The notes under the pieces are model-generated. The model did no database searches. It saw only the letters and a list, made by a program, of their open reading frames with translations, and was not told the origin of the DNA. The position numbers and the translations under genes were made by a program. 64,000 nt of DNA from Limnohabitans sp. WS1 (GTDB lineage Bacteria; Pseudomonadota; Gammaproteobacteria; Burkholderiales; Burkholderiaceae_C): assembly GCF_003063265.1 (NCBI RefSeq), contig NZ_NERU01000002.1:124001-188000 (forward strand), given 5' to 3'. The first letter of the stretch is position 1; each line of letters starts with the position of its first letter. Below, piece after piece: positions 51,389 to 60,368 of this stretch.

Positions 51389-51826
51389 ATGATTCAAAGC
51401 ATTGACCTGCAGACCACGCCGGGACACTTGATCCGGCGAGCTCAGCAAATTGCAGTGGCCATATTTGCCGAGCAATTGGCCAGCGCCGACATCACACCTG
51501 TGCAATTTGCCATTTTGAATGCCCTGCTCGACAGCCCGGGCATTGACCAAGTGAGCTTGGCCAAGCGGGTGGCGTTTGATCCCGCCACTTCGGGTTCTGT
51601 GATCGGTCGTCTGGAAGCCAAGGGTTGGGTGGTGCGTGAGGCCGATCGGTCTGACCGCAGGCGCAAGCTGCTGGTGGTCACGCCGCTGGGGGTGCAGGCT
51701 ATGGCCAATATCCAAAGTGATGTGGCCCGGGTGCAAGAGAAAATTCTGGCCCCCTTGACCACGCAGGAGCAAAGCCAGTTTGTGCATTTGCTCTCGCGTC
51801 TGGTGCAAGGCCATCAGGCGGCCTGA
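51389..51826 (+). CDS. MarR-family transcriptional regulator
   Basis: A 145-residue winged-helix regulator. It begins MIQSIDLQTTPGHLIRRAQQ and contains the recognition region ILNALLDSPGIDQVSLAKRV, the DPATSGSVIGRLEAKGWVVREADRSDRRRK wing and a C-terminal dimer helix. Earlier in-frame starts at 51272 (GTG) and 51320 (ATG) exist; the latter falls inside the candidate operator, so 51389 is preferred although its ribosome site is weak. The regulator is divergent from the FAH and TRAP genes and probably controls them. Confidence 0.85.
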   Translation: MIQSIDLQTTPGHLIRRAQQIAVAIFAEQLASADITPVQFAILNALLDSPGIDQVSLAKRVAFDPATSGSVIGRLEAKGWVVREADRSDRRRKLLVVTPLGVQAMANIQSDVARVQEKILAPLTTQEQSQFVHLLSRLVQGHQAA

Positions 51827-51834
51827 GGGTCAGT

Positions 51835-52137
51835 TCAAGCCGAGGCGAAGGTCAGCTCGAAGTGCTCCACATGCGGAGGCGCTGCAAAGAAGGGCCCAAC
51901 GATGGCACGCCATTCAGTGAATAGCGGCGATTCACGAAAACCAACCGTGTGGTCTTCCAGGGTGTCCCAAAAAATTTGCAGCACAAAACGCTCTGGGCTT
52001 TCAATGCCACGGTTGACCTTGGCCCCTCTGAAACCCTTGGCCCGTGAGGCCACGGTGTTCAGGCCCAGTTCAATGGCTTTTTCAAATGCGGCTTGTTGGC
52101 CGGGGTGAATGCGGATGTCGGCGAGTTCGAGGATCAT
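51835..52137 (-). CDS. Antibiotic-biosynthesis-monooxygenase-like (ABM) barrel protein
   Basis: A 100-residue dimeric alpha-beta barrel protein of the ABM type. It starts MILELADIRIHPGQQAAFEKAIELGL and includes RFVLQIFWDTLEDHTVGFRESPLFTEWR, the family's second half with the W-x-S-x-x-x-H-like pattern altered. No cofactor is bound in this family. Start 52137 is chosen over an upstream frame extension that overlaps a neighbouring gene. Physiological role unknown. Confidence 0.78.
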   Translation of the reverse strand: MILELADIRIHPGQQAAFEKAIELGLNTVASRAKGFRGAKVNRGIESPERFVLQIFWDTLEDHTVGFRESPLFTEWRAIVGPFFAAPPHVEHFELTFASA

Positions 52138-52235
52138 GGTGACTTGCAGGTTCAAAAAAACATGACCATACCCCAATGTGGTACCGACAAGCGTCACTTG
52201 TGAGGCAGTGATGCGTTCCGTGTCAACGAGGCGAT

Positions 52236-53120
52236 TCAATCGTTTGGGGCAGCTTCAGGCACGTTCAAACAGGGGCTGAGACACTGGGCCAGTGAGGCGC
52301 AAGCGTCAACCGTGAATTGTCCGGATTGCATGCGCGAGACCACTTCGCAGGGGCTCAAGAGCAAAAATTCCTGCACTTCGCCGTCGGCATTTGTGGGAAT
52401 CTCTTGATCAGACAAGTGCAGGGCGTAAACCAACAGTTGTTCGTCGTGCCAGCCTTGGGGCTCAAGTCGTTGGGTGCGAATGGCCCCACAAGAGCGCAAG
52501 CGGCTTGGGTCTGGCAAATACAAGCTGGCCTCTTCTGCCAACTCGCGCAGTGCGGTGGTCAAAGGACTTTCTCCGGCCGTTAAACCCCCTGCAGCGATGT
52601 TGTCCAACAAGCCTGGGTCGGTGGCTTTGCTGGCCGATCGGCGGCCACACCACAGATCACCTTGGGGCAAAAAACCGTGCATGTGAACGGCATGGCTCAT
52701 CATGCCCAGATGCCTGAAGCCAGCTCGCTCAACACACAGAAACGGTGGCACGCTCAATGCAGGTGGCCAGGCGGGGGTGTCTGGCCACCAAGCAAAAAAT
52801 TCATCACGCCAGCCCGTCAATTTGCCGCAATCGGCTTGATGGCGCAAAAAATTTTGCAAGGCTTGGCTGCGCTGCAAGGGCTGATCCATTGAGGTTTGCC
52901 AGTGCAGCTGCCCACGGACCATGGTGCAACCGGGCAGCATGGCCACCATGTCCTGGGCGCGTTCAAACAAAACCCAACCCAGATTCACGCCGTCACATGA
53001 CCACCTGACACCCTCAGGGGGCGGTGGCTGTTGGGCCTGCAATTGGCCTGCAAGCCAGGTTTGCTGCGGACCGCTCAAACGGGCCCAAAAGGCTTGCTCA
53101 GGACGGGTGACGCTGGACAT
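52236..53120 (-). CDS. Nudix hydrolase with N-terminal DUF4743-like domain
   Basis: A 294-residue protein with a Nudix box GGLTAGESPLTTALRELAEEASL near residue 175 and an N-terminal domain resembling DUF4743 proteins of the plant/yeast Nudix 20/24 group, which act on thiamine-diphosphate-like compounds. FRHLGMMSHAVHMHGF is part of the link before the Nudix fold. It lies just downstream of phnX on the same strand, probably as the last gene of the phosphonate operon, though its role there is unclear. Confidence 0.82.
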   Translation of the reverse strand: MSSVTRPEQAFWARLSGPQQTWLAGQLQAQQPPPPEGVRWSCDGVNLGWVLFERAQDMVAMLPGCTMVRGQLHWQTSMDQPLQRSQALQNFLRHQADCGKLTGWRDEFFAWWPDTPAWPPALSVPPFLCVERAGFRHLGMMSHAVHMHGFLPQGDLWCGRRSASKATDPGLLDNIAAGGLTAGESPLTTALRELAEEASLYLPDPSRLRSCGAIRTQRLEPQGWHDEQLLVYALHLSDQEIPTNADGEVQEFLLLSPCEVVSRMQSGQFTVDACASLAQCLSPCLNVPEAAPND

Positions 53121-53126
53121 GCCAAT

Positions 53127-53948
53127 TCAAGGGCTTTCGCCCAGTGCCATGCGTTGCTCAATGCGGGCAATCGCCAAGGGCAAATCGGCTACGCTGTCGA
53201 TCACTTCATGTGCTCCGGCCGCTTGCAGCACGGCACTGGCCTGTGCCCTGGCATGGGCTTGGTCAGTGTGACTGGCCAGTTCCCAGTGCTCATGCGTCCA
53301 GCCCAGTGCGTTGCCACTGATGGCCACACCCACCGTCCAGCTGCCAGCGGCCAAACCTTCGGCCAGACCGGGCGCAGTGTCATCGACCTTGATGACGTGG
53401 GCGGCTTGCCCTTGTAAACCCATGGCCTGCAAACATGCTTGCATGCCCATGGGGTCAGGTCGGCTGCGGGCCACATCGTCGCAGCAAACCACCAAGGCGG
53501 GTGCGAACCCCTGGGCTCGGGCGATCTCAATCAAAGGGGTCATGATTTTTCGGGTGTAACCCGTGGTCGTGGCAAAAGCCAAGCCTTGGGCTGTCAGCGC
53601 ATGATAAGCCGACAAGAACCCCGGGATGAAACTGCTTCGGTCCAGGGCAGCCTTGGCACTCATGGGTTCAAACTCGTTGAGCAGTTGCTGTGCATCTTCT
53701 TGGCCAAAAGACCTGCCGTGCAAGGCTTGCCATTGGGCTGCGATGGCTGGCATGCGCCCCAAGGCGGCGATGTGCTCAATTTTGGGCAAGCCCATGGGCA
53801 CACGGGCCTCGGCGATGGTGATTTCCATGTGGTGACGAGCAAACAACTCGACAAAAGCGCCCATGGGGGCCAGGCTGCCAAAGTCGACGATGGTGCCTGC
53901 CCAGTCCAGCACGAGGCCTTGGATTTTGTGATCTTGGGCAGGGTTCAT
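53127..53948 (-). CDS. phnX: Phosphonoacetaldehyde hydrolase (phosphonatase)
   Basis: Haloacid-dehalogenase-fold enzyme of 273 residues that breaks the C-P bond of phosphonoacetaldehyde to acetaldehyde and phosphate. The nucleophile region is VLDWAGTIVDFGSLAP (Asp15). The cap lysine that forms the Schiff base is Lys56 in PMGLPKIEHI, as in characterised phosphonatases, which separates it from PhnX-like proteins lacking this lysine. CCDDVARSRPDPMGMQACL and IKVDDTAPGLAEGLAAG supply the Mg-binding residues. Its ATG overlaps the stop of the FAD oxidase gene (ATGA). Confidence 0.95.
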   Translation of the reverse strand: MNPAQDHKIQGLVLDWAGTIVDFGSLAPMGAFVELFARHHMEITIAEARVPMGLPKIEHIAALGRMPAIAAQWQALHGRSFGQEDAQQLLNEFEPMSAKAALDRSSFIPGFLSAYHALTAQGLAFATTTGYTRKIMTPLIEIARAQGFAPALVVCCDDVARSRPDPMGMQACLQAMGLQGQAAHVIKVDDTAPGLAEGLAAGSWTVGVAISGNALGWTHEHWELASHTDQAHARAQASAVLQAAGAHEVIDSVADLPLAIARIEQRMALGESP

Positions 53949-55060
53949 GACGTGCTCCAGTTTTGAATGATTTCTTCAGCCAAGCCAAAAGAGGTGCTCA
54001 TGCCGGTGCCGCTGGTCACGCTGACGAGTTGTACACCGGGCAAAACCTCACGCACCAGGCTGTCTTGCGAGGCACTGGGATAAATGCCCGTCCAGCGTTC
54101 GGTCACTTGGTAGTGGCCCAAGCACAGCAGGCGTTGCATTTCATGAAGGATCAGGTCCTCCACTTCGCGTGAGGCAAAAGGGCGCATGGCTTGACCGTAG
54201 TGGTGTGAGTCGCCCACCACCAGCGAGCCGTCGTGGCTTTGCACGACGATCAGGTGTATGCCGTGGGCCAGCTCTTGGCTTGCCTCGATGCGCAGCTGAT
54301 CAAGCAGCAATTGAGATCCGGGCAACTCGCAGTAACCCCGGTAACGGACCAAGCTCAAATCACTCATGACGCAGGCACCGAGTTTGTAACCATCTGGCGG
54401 CTGAACCCGCAGCATTTGCAGCTGGCACAGCTGGGTGTTGTTTTGGCTGAAGGCCTCGGGAAACAGGCTTCGCATGTCAGGGCCGGGGCAAACCATGATG
54501 CGCTCGGCCTGCAACCATTGGCCGTTGGTGAAGACAGCACCAGAGATGACCTCTTGCACATGCTGACCCATCTGAAACACCACCCCTTGTGTGGCCAGCC
54601 ACAAACGCAGTTTTTCAATGGCGCTGCGTGCTTCGATGCGCAGCTCGTGAGGGCTGTACAGGGCCCCCTGCAAATGGTTCATGACAAACTGGGGGGCCTG
54701 GTCTTGCAGGGCTTGACCTTCGAGCCATTGCAGGTCCTGGCCTTCGGCTTGTTTACACAATTCCTGCAAGACCACTTTGGCTTGTGGACGTTGGGCCAGC
54801 ACATACAAGCCCTGGTGTTCAATGGCAATGCCCGCTTGTGGGGCCACAGAGGCCCACACATCGCGTGAGCGCCGTGCGCGTCGCCAGGTGTCGCCTCGGC
54901 CTTGACCGGTCACGGTGACAAAGCCAAAGTTGCGAATCGAAGCCCCTACACAAAAAGGGTCGCGGTCGATGACGCGCACGCTTTTGCCTTGTTGCAAAGC
55001 CGCCCAAGCACAAGCCAGACCCACGATGCCGCTGCCCACAATGATCACGTCGCTGTTCAT
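53945..55060 (-). CDS. FAD-dependent oxidoreductase, aminophosphonate oxidase type (PbfD/HpnW-like)
   Basis: A 371-residue glycine-oxidase-like flavoprotein. The N-terminal dinucleotide motif VIIVGSGIVGLACAWAALQQ is followed by SIRNFGFVTVTGQGRGDTW, a block characteristic of the phosphonate-linked subfamily (TIGR03364). Members have been proposed or shown to oxidise 2-aminoethylphosphonate or its N-methyl or hydroxy derivatives to phosphonoacetaldehyde-type products. Its product would be the substrate of phnX, which it overlaps. No PhnW transaminase is visible, so this oxidase probably replaces it. Confidence 0.85.
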   Translation of the reverse strand: MNSDVIIVGSGIVGLACAWAALQQGKSVRVIDRDPFCVGASIRNFGFVTVTGQGRGDTWRRARRSRDVWASVAPQAGIAIEHQGLYVLAQRPQAKVVLQELCKQAEGQDLQWLEGQALQDQAPQFVMNHLQGALYSPHELRIEARSAIEKLRLWLATQGVVFQMGQHVQEVISGAVFTNGQWLQAERIMVCPGPDMRSLFPEAFSQNNTQLCQLQMLRVQPPDGYKLGACVMSDLSLVRYRGYCELPGSQLLLDQLRIEASQELAHGIHLIVVQSHDGSLVVGDSHHYGQAMRPFASREVEDLILHEMQRLLCLGHYQVTERWTGIYPSASQDSLVREVLPGVQLVSVTSGTGMSTSFGLAEEIIQNWSTS

Positions 55061-56148
55061 GCTGTACTTCCTACAAAATTGCGGCCTCGTGATGAGCCAA
55101 GAGCCTGATGGAGTTGCTCAAGACCGGCCGGGGTGCTGCGCAGATCGCGTGGCACGATGCCCAGGCTTTGCAGCCAGGCAGACAATGTTTCTGATGCCTG
55201 ATTGGCTGGGCCATCAAAGATGGTTGCCAGGTCACCCTGCACTTGGGGACTGATGGCGGCTGCCATGTCCAGAACCATGGGCAGCCATACTGCACAAGCG
55301 TGTCCATGGGGCAGGTTTTCATTCAATGTCAAGTCATAGGACAAGGCGTGGGCCAAGGCCGTTTGGGTTTGCGACATGGCCAAAGCAGCCAACAAAGAGG
55401 CTTGGCTCATCTGTTCACGCAAATCTGTGTTGAGTGGGTTCTTCAGCAGCGCAGGCAGAGTTTGCAAAACCATTCGCGCCGAACGCACGGCCAAGGGGCG
55501 TGTGATCGCATTGGCGTGGTGGTTCCAGATCGATTCGAGCGCGTGCGCCAGGGTGTCCAAGGCGGTGTCCCGGGTCAGGCCTTCGGGGCAAGACAAGGTC
55601 AGATTCGGGTCAATCCAGGCTTGGTCGGCAAAGCCCTGGCTGCTGGCCCATGAGCGTTTGACCGCAGGTTGTGCATCGAGGTCCCACAGCGTGGCCCAAG
55701 GCGTGACCTCGCTGCCCGTGCCGGATGTGGTCGGCGCGCACCACAGGGCGTGTCTGCGGTGATCGGCAGGCAGCTTGTTGGACCGCCAAACCGCTGGAGC
55801 CAAGCTCAGGTCTTGCAGTTCAAAGCGGGCCAACTTGGCCAGGTCCAGGGTGGTGCCGCCACCGACGGCCAGCAAGGCGGCCTTCGGGTGGGCCGACCAC
55901 AAAGGCCAAAGCTGCTGGCACAGTTCAAGTGCTGCCGTGATGCTGCTTTGGGCCGAACGCTGCCAGATCCAACCCAGACACAGTTCACCCCAGTGCCTTT
56001 TTAAATCGGCCTCCATGGCCAAAGGAATGGCGTGTGGATCGGCCAGTACAAAAAACGGTTGATCGGGTCGGTGAGTGCGCAAAAGGTCCGGGCCCCATTC
56101 GAGCTGAACCGGGTTGAACCACGTCAAATGAATCGCTGTCGAAGCCAT
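55057..56148 (-). CDS. Phosphonate-associated iron-containing alcohol dehydrogenase
   Basis: A 363-residue group III Fe-dependent alcohol dehydrogenase. Motifs are [16 protein letters not shown] (nucleotide), [30 protein letters not shown] and [16 protein letters not shown], in which the two His blocks bind iron. Members of this type (TIGR03405) accompany phosphonate genes and may reduce phosphonoacetaldehyde or a hydroxyphosphonate aldehyde to an alcohol, or act in reverse on hydroxyethylphosphonate. Starts overlap the neighbours on both sides (ATGA or more), so it is part of one operon. The overlap with phnE is 25 bases. Confidence 0.85.
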   Translation of the reverse strand: MASTAIHLTWFNPVQLEWGPDLLRTHRPDQPFFVLADPHAIPLAMEADLKRHWGELCLGWIWQRSAQSSITAALELCQQLWPLWSAHPKAALLAVGGGTTLDLAKLARFELQDLSLAPAVWRSNKLPADHRRHALWCAPTTSGTGSEVTPWATLWDLDAQPAVKRSWASSQGFADQAWIDPNLTLSCPEGLTRDTALDTLAHALESIWNHHANAITRPLAVRSARMVLQTLPALLKNPLNTDLREQMSQASLLAALAMSQTQTALAHALSYDLTLNENLPHGHACAVWLPMVLDMAAAISPQVQGDLATIFDGPANQASETLSAWLQSLGIVPRDLRSTPAGLEQLHQALGSSRGRNFVGSTA

Positions 56149-56945
56149 GATGACCCCATGTCAATGAGAGAGACGGTGACAATCAGCATCAGCAAGACGG
56201 CGCAAGTCTGGGCGTACTCAAAGCTGCGGATCACCTCAAACAAAATGACGCCAATGCCACCTGCGCCAACCATGCCCACCACCGAAGCGGAGCGTACATT
56301 CGACTCAAAGCGGTACAGCGAATACGACAGCCACAGCGGCATCACCTGGGGAATCACACCGTAGGCAATTTCAGCGAGTTTGTGAGCCCCTGTGGCGCGA
56401 ATACCTTCCACCGGACGCGGGTCAATGGCTTCGACCGCCTCAGAAAACAACTTGGACAAAGTCCCCGTGGTGTGCACAAACAAAGCCAACACCCCGGCAA
56501 AAGGCCCCAAACCCACAGCCACGATGAACAGCATGGCAAACACCATTTCATTGGTGGCCCGGCACGCATCCATCAAGCGGCGAACCGGCTGGTAAACCCA
56601 GGCCGGGGCCACATTGGACGCAGACAACAAGCCCATGGGCACGGCCGCCACAATGGCCAGCACGGTGCCCCACAGGGCAATGTGCAGTGTGATCACCATC
56701 TCGCGCAGGTACATCTGCCAGTCTTTGAAATCGGGCGGGAAAAAATCTGCGGCAAAGGTGCGCATATTCGCCGCATCCCGGATCAAGGCCAGGGGGCGTA
56801 TTTCAGCCCCCTGCCATGCCCAGGCCAGAATGCCCGCTGCCACCAGCCAAACCAAGTAGCTCAGGCCCTGGCTCTTTTTTTGCGAGGCCAGTTGTTGTAG
56901 TTTTGCCAGGTCTGCGCTGGCCATGGCGTTGGGCAGTGTGGACAT
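56124..56945 (-). CDS. phnE: Phosphonate ABC transporter permease
   Basis: A 273-residue inner-membrane permease with six hydrophobic segments. The EAA-like loop is [27 protein letters not shown] and the core contains [23 protein letters not shown] and [21 protein letters not shown], as in PhnE. With PhnC and PhnD it forms the phosphonate importer. The start codon at 56945 follows phnD by two bases. Confidence 0.95.
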   Translation of the reverse strand: MSTLPNAMASADLAKLQQLASQKKSQGLSYLVWLVAAGILAWAWQGAEIRPLALIRDAANMRTFAADFFPPDFKDWQMYLREMVITLHIALWGTVLAIVAAVPMGLLSASNVAPAWVYQPVRRLMDACRATNEMVFAMLFIVAVGLGPFAGVLALFVHTTGTLSKLFSEAVEAIDPRPVEGIRATGAHKLAEIAYGVIPQVMPLWLSYSLYRFESNVRSASVVGMVGAGGIGVILFEVIRSFEYAQTCAVLLMLIVTVSLIDMGSSWLRQRFI

Positions 56946-56947
56946 GT

Positions 56948-57898
56948 TTACTTCTTCAAAGCAGCCAGTTGCTTGTCAATCTCGGCCAATTGTTTGGCTT
57001 TGTCGGCAGCGGCCAATTTGTCATCGCCCTCGACCTTGCGACGGTCTTTGAACAACTCGAGTTGACGGATCGGGATCAGTTGGTCGTTGGTCGATTCGCG
57101 GAAACCGCCGTAGTTGTAGATGTTCTTGAGCACAGCTTTTTCAGCCGGGTCGTTTTTGGCGTAATTCAACACAAAATTCTTGATTTTGGTTTTGACGGCG
57201 GGGTCCATGTCCTTGCGCCACACAAAGGGGTCGCTCGGGATCAAGGGGCTTTTCCAGATCACGCGCAACTGGCTGAACAAATCTGGCTTGGCACTTTCGA
57301 GCTTGCCCATGTCTTCGGTGTTGTTGGTGGCCACATCCACTTGTTTGGCCAAGGTGGCCTGGATGTTGGCACCGTGGCTGGCGTTGCGCACGGTCTTGAA
57401 GGTGTTGCGTGCTTCGATGTTGCGCTGGGCAAAGATGTAATACGAGGGCACCAAAAAGCCCGAGGTTGAATTGGGGTCGCCAATGCCGAAGTTGATGTTC
57501 TTGCCGTTGGCGATCACATCGTCCAGCGTTTTATAAGGGCTGTCCTTGTGGGTGATCAACAAGGCGTGGTAACCGAAGCTGCCATCGGCGTACATGAGCT
57601 GGGCAAAAACTTCGCCGTTGGCGCGGTCGACCGCTTCCATGGCGGCTTTGTTGCCGTACCAGGCCACCTGGATTTTGTTGAAGCGCATGGCTTCGATCAC
57701 GCCAGCATAGTCAGGGGCATAGAACGACTGGATTTTCAGGCCGGTCTTTTTCTCCATGTCACGGAAGAAGGGCTCCCAGCGCTCGCGTTGGGCCGATGCC
57801 GAATCGGTGGCGATGATGCCAAAGCTGATGTCTTGTGCGAAAGCGCTGATGGCGCTCAGAGAAATCAGGCCAGTGGCCAGGATGTGTGCAGGTTTCAT
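56948..57898 (-). CDS. phnD: Phosphonate ABC transporter substrate-binding protein
   Basis: Periplasmic binding protein of 316 residues with signal peptide ending near [11 protein letters not shown]. PhnD-type features: [55 protein letters not shown] and [20 protein letters not shown], which form the phosphonate pocket. Ligand preference is unknown; by context 2-aminoethylphosphonate or a relative. The ATG at 57898 is preceded by AGGACCTCACC. Confidence 0.95.
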   Translation of the reverse strand: MKPAHILATGLISLSAISAFAQDISFGIIATDSASAQRERWEPFFRDMEKKTGLKIQSFYAPDYAGVIEAMRFNKIQVAWYGNKAAMEAVDRANGEVFAQLMYADGSFGYHALLITHKDSPYKTLDDVIANGKNINFGIGDPNSTSGFLVPSYYIFAQRNIEARNTFKTVRNASHGANIQATLAKQVDVATNNTEDMGKLESAKPDLFSQLRVIWKSPLIPSDPFVWRKDMDPAVKTKIKNFVLNYAKNDPAEKAVLKNIYNYGGFRESTNDQLIPIRQLELFKDRRKVEGDDKLAAADKAKQLAEIDKQLAALKK

Positions 57899-57922
57899 GG
57901 TGAGGTCCTCAGGTTGAAAAAA

Positions 57923-58768
57923 TCAATGCGCCAAAAGTTGAAGCGTCGGGTTAAAGAGGGGGTCTGATGTTTCGGGCGTGTGGTCCATGAACAACTCGTC
58001 GGAATGCGTGCCGTACAGATCGCGCAAGCGTTGGTTGTCCAGGCCCATGGGGGGGCCGTCATAAACCAGGCAACCCTCGCGCAGCGCAATGATCCGGTCG
58101 CAGTACTGACGAGCCAAATTCACGTTGTGCAAGCTGATGACCAGGGTCATGCCTTGCTCGCGCTGCAATTGACGCAGCAAGTCCATCACACGGCGTGTGG
58201 ATTCCGGGTCCAATGAGGCCACGGGTTCATCGGCCAGCAAAATGCGGGCACCTTGAACCAAGGCCCGTGCAATGGCGGCCCGTTGCTGCTGCCCCCCTGA
58301 AAGGGTGGATGCACGTTGCATGGCTTGGTCAGCCAAGCCCACCGCGTGCAAAGCCTGCAAGGCCTTGAATCGTTCTTCTGTGCTGAATTGACCCAACAGG
58401 CATCTGTACAAGGGCATGTGGGGCAGCAAACCGGTCATCACGTTGGTCAACAAATCCATGCGTCCGACCAGATTGAATTGCTGGAAAATAATGCCCAGCT
58501 GTGTTCGCAATTGACGCACATCAGGACTGAGCTTTCCTGACTTTTGAAGACTCTTCCCCCAAAGTTGAACTTCGCTGTCCAAGCCATCGAGTCGCTCAAG
58601 GCCGCACAAACTGCGCAGCAAAGTGGATTTGCCTGAACCCGACGCACCCAGCAGGCCCACGCATTGACCTGGGTCGATGGTCAAATGGATGGCGTTGAGT
58701 GCCTTGCGCTGGGAATTGAAGGATTTGCTGGCGTTGATGACGCGAATGGCGGCAGGTTCTTGATGCAT
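57923..58768 (-). CDS. phnC: Phosphonate ABC transporter ATP-binding protein
   Basis: ATPase subunit of the phosphonate importer, 281 residues. Walker A GLLGASGSGKSTLLRSL, Q-loop FQQFNLVGRMDLLTNVM, signature LSGGQQQRAAIARAL, Walker B ILLADEPVASLDP and the H-loop His in LVISLHNVNLA are all present. The start at 58768 was chosen; an ATG 19 codons upstream (58825) overlaps the Pho-box region. It is the first gene of the phnCDE-ADH-oxidase-phnX operon. Confidence 0.95.
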   Translation of the reverse strand: MHQEPAAIRVINASKSFNSQRKALNAIHLTIDPGQCVGLLGASGSGKSTLLRSLCGLERLDGLDSEVQLWGKSLQKSGKLSPDVRQLRTQLGIIFQQFNLVGRMDLLTNVMTGLLPHMPLYRCLLGQFSTEERFKALQALHAVGLADQAMQRASTLSGGQQQRAAIARALVQGARILLADEPVASLDPESTRRVMDLLRQLQREQGMTLVISLHNVNLARQYCDRIIALREGCLVYDGPPMGLDNQRLRDLYGTHSDELFMDHTPETSDPLFNPTLQLLAH

Positions 58769-58812
58769 CCTGTCATCTTGATGGTTCTGCGTGACGAACT
58801 GGTGAAGAAAAT

Positions 58813-58830
58813 ATGACGCTTGCATGTCAG
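58813..58830 (-). promoter_or_regulatory. Pho box candidate for the phnC operon
   Basis: On the minus strand CTGACAT-GCAA-GCGTCAT matches the PhoB direct repeat CTGTCAT-N4-CTGTCAT in 6 and 5 of 7 positions. It ends 45 bases before the phnC start. The expected -10 position is not a good match, so this is a motif-level call. Confidence 0.5.
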
Positions 58831-58837
58831 TGTGTGA

Positions 58838-58855
58838 CTGTCATCGCCTTGACAT
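58838..58855 (+). promoter_or_regulatory. Pho box candidate for phnZ-like gene
   Basis: CTGTCAT-CGCC-TTGACAT matches the PhoB repeat in 7 and 5 of 7 positions. Ten bases later comes CATATT (58866-58871), a possible -10 at the normal Pho-promoter distance. Transcription would begin close to 58879, almost at the ATG, so the mRNA could be nearly leaderless. Confidence 0.6.
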
Positions 58856-58878
58856 CCAAACCACGCATATTTCAAAGG

Positions 58879-59454
58879 ATGAACGCCTGTACTGAATCCA
58901 TCCTTGCACTTTATTGGAATGGCGGTGATCGCCAATACTCGGGCGAACCCGTCACACAATGGGCCCATGCGTGGCAATGCGCCCAGCTGGCCGCAAAGGC
59001 TGGGGCTTCACCGGCCTTGCAGCTGGCCAGTTTTTTGCATGACGTTGGACATCTTGGGGTCAGCAGTGAAGGCACACCGACCTTGCGAGGGGAGGATGAC
59101 TTTCATGAAAATGCGGGTGCTGCTTTGCTTGAGCCCATTTTTGGCAGGGCGGTATCGGAGCCTGTGCGCTTGCATGTGCGTGCCAAACGCTATTGGGTGA
59201 CCACCAGTACGACCTATGCCCAAAAGCTGTCGCCTGATTCAGTGAGAAGTCTCCATTTGCAAGGAGGACTCATGTCTGCACAAGAGCGTGAAGCATTTGA
59301 AGCCGAGCCCTTTTTTAAAGATGCTTTGACTTTGCGGGTTTGGGACGACATGGGCAAAAAAGAAAACGAGCTGGGGGTGAGCCAACACGAGGCCAGCCGC
59401 CTGTTGGTGCAATTAATGGACCGTGTGCTGTCGCATGGCGTCACGAAAATTTAA
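58879..59454 (+). CDS. phnZ: PhnZ-like HD-domain oxygenase, phosphonate-associated
   Basis: A 191-residue HD-domain protein of the group that includes PhnZ, the mixed-valence diiron oxygenase cleaving (R)-2-amino-1-hydroxyethylphosphonate to glycine and phosphate. The expected residues are all present: Tyr20 and Glu23 (RQYSGEPV), His30, His54-Asp55 (LHDVGH), His76 (FHENAG), His99 (RLHVRAKRYW) and the late Asp in RVWDDMGK. The usual partner PhnY (2-oxoglutarate hydroxylase) is not in the window, so the hydroxylated substrate may come from outside. The start ATG 58879 fits homologues; AAAGG is immediately adjacent. Divergent from phnC. Confidence 0.85.
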   Translation: MNACTESILALYWNGGDRQYSGEPVTQWAHAWQCAQLAAKAGASPALQLASFLHDVGHLGVSSEGTPTLRGEDDFHENAGAALLEPIFGRAVSEPVRLHVRAKRYWVTTSTTYAQKLSPDSVRSLHLQGGLMSAQEREAFEAEPFFKDALTLRVWDDMGKKENELGVSQHEASRLLVQLMDRVLSHGVTKI

Positions 59455-59522
59455 CGACATTTACTTTTTCTTGTCATGACCCCTGAGCAACATCAAGGGA
59501 TTGATAACAAGGAATTGTCACC

Positions 59523-60368
59523 ATGAAAGAGCTGCCCAATCCCACTTTTGCACTCTCGCCAGTTCAAATGCCACGGGGGTCACTTCATCCGGGGCAAATT
59601 GCACCCCACGTTGATTTTTTGCCTCGGCGCATGCAAAGCGCCATTGTGGTCGGTTGGGCGCAACATCAAGACGAAGTTCGAGAAGCGCAGCGTCTGAGGT
59701 ACTCCGTTTTTGCGAACGAAATGGGTGCCAATTTACCCAACACCTTGCCAGGCCATGACATCGATTTGTTTGATGATTACTGTGAACATCTGTTGGTGCG
59801 AGACACTGCGAGTGGTCAGGTCATTGGCACTTATCGTGTGCTCACGCCAGCACAAGCCAAACGCGCAGGCAGCACCTACAGCGACACCGAGTTTGATTTG
59901 ACCCGACTTCGTGACATGCGTCAGCGCATGGTGGAGCTTGGACGCAGTTGCGTTCATGCCGAGCATCGCCACGGCGGGGTCATCATGGCTTTGTGGGGAG
60001 CTTTGTTTGAGTTCATGGACCGTAACCGTTTGGACACCATGATCGGTTGTGCCAGCATTCCCATGTTGCACAACGGTGTGGTCACAGGCAATGCCGCTGC
60101 GAGCATTTGGCATCAATTGCGGCAAACCCACTTGGCGGAAATTCAACACCATGTTCGCCCCCGCTTGGCTTTGCCGATTGAGGCCTTGGAACACCATTTG
60201 CAAGTGGAGCCGCCCGCACTGATCAAAGGGTATTTGCGCTTGGGTGCCAAAGTCTTGGGCGCACCGGCGTGGGATCCCGACTTCAACACCGCAGACCTGC
60301 CGATGATGATGCGCACGGCCGATTTGCCTGCACGTTACCGCAAACATTTTTCGATGGGCATGGTGTGA
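59523..60368 (+). CDS. GNAT-type N-acyltransferase, OlsB-like
   Basis: A 281-residue acyltransferase of the OlsB (ornithine Nalpha-acyltransferase)/GNAT group. The block VREAQRLRYSVFANEMGANL (residues 51-70) is the diagnostic N-terminal helix and strand of the family; VELGRSCVHAEHRHGGVIMALWGALFEF and TMIGCASIPM follow. OlsB attaches a 3-hydroxy-fatty acid to ornithine from acyl-ACP to make lyso-ornithine lipid. These phosphorus-free lipids often replace phospholipids under phosphate limitation, which fits the phosphorus genes around. No olsA is adjacent, so function remains likely rather than certain. Confidence 0.78.
   Translation: MKELPNPTFALSPVQMPRGSLHPGQIAPHVDFLPRRMQSAIVVGWAQHQDEVREAQRLRYSVFANEMGANLPNTLPGHDIDLFDDYCEHLLVRDTASGQVIGTYRVLTPAQAKRAGSTYSDTEFDLTRLRDMRQRMVELGRSCVHAEHRHGGVIMALWGALFEFMDRNRLDTMIGCASIPMLHNGVVTGNAAASIWHQLRQTHLAEIQHHVRPRLALPIEALEHHLQVEPPALIKGYLRLGAKVLGAPAWDPDFNTADLPMMMRTADLPARYRKHFSMGMV

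Noticed and set aside
59461..59500. Pho box upstream of the OlsB-like gene
   Set aside because: Only one half-site (TTGTCAT) is good; the second is below half matching and no -10 lies at the right distance.
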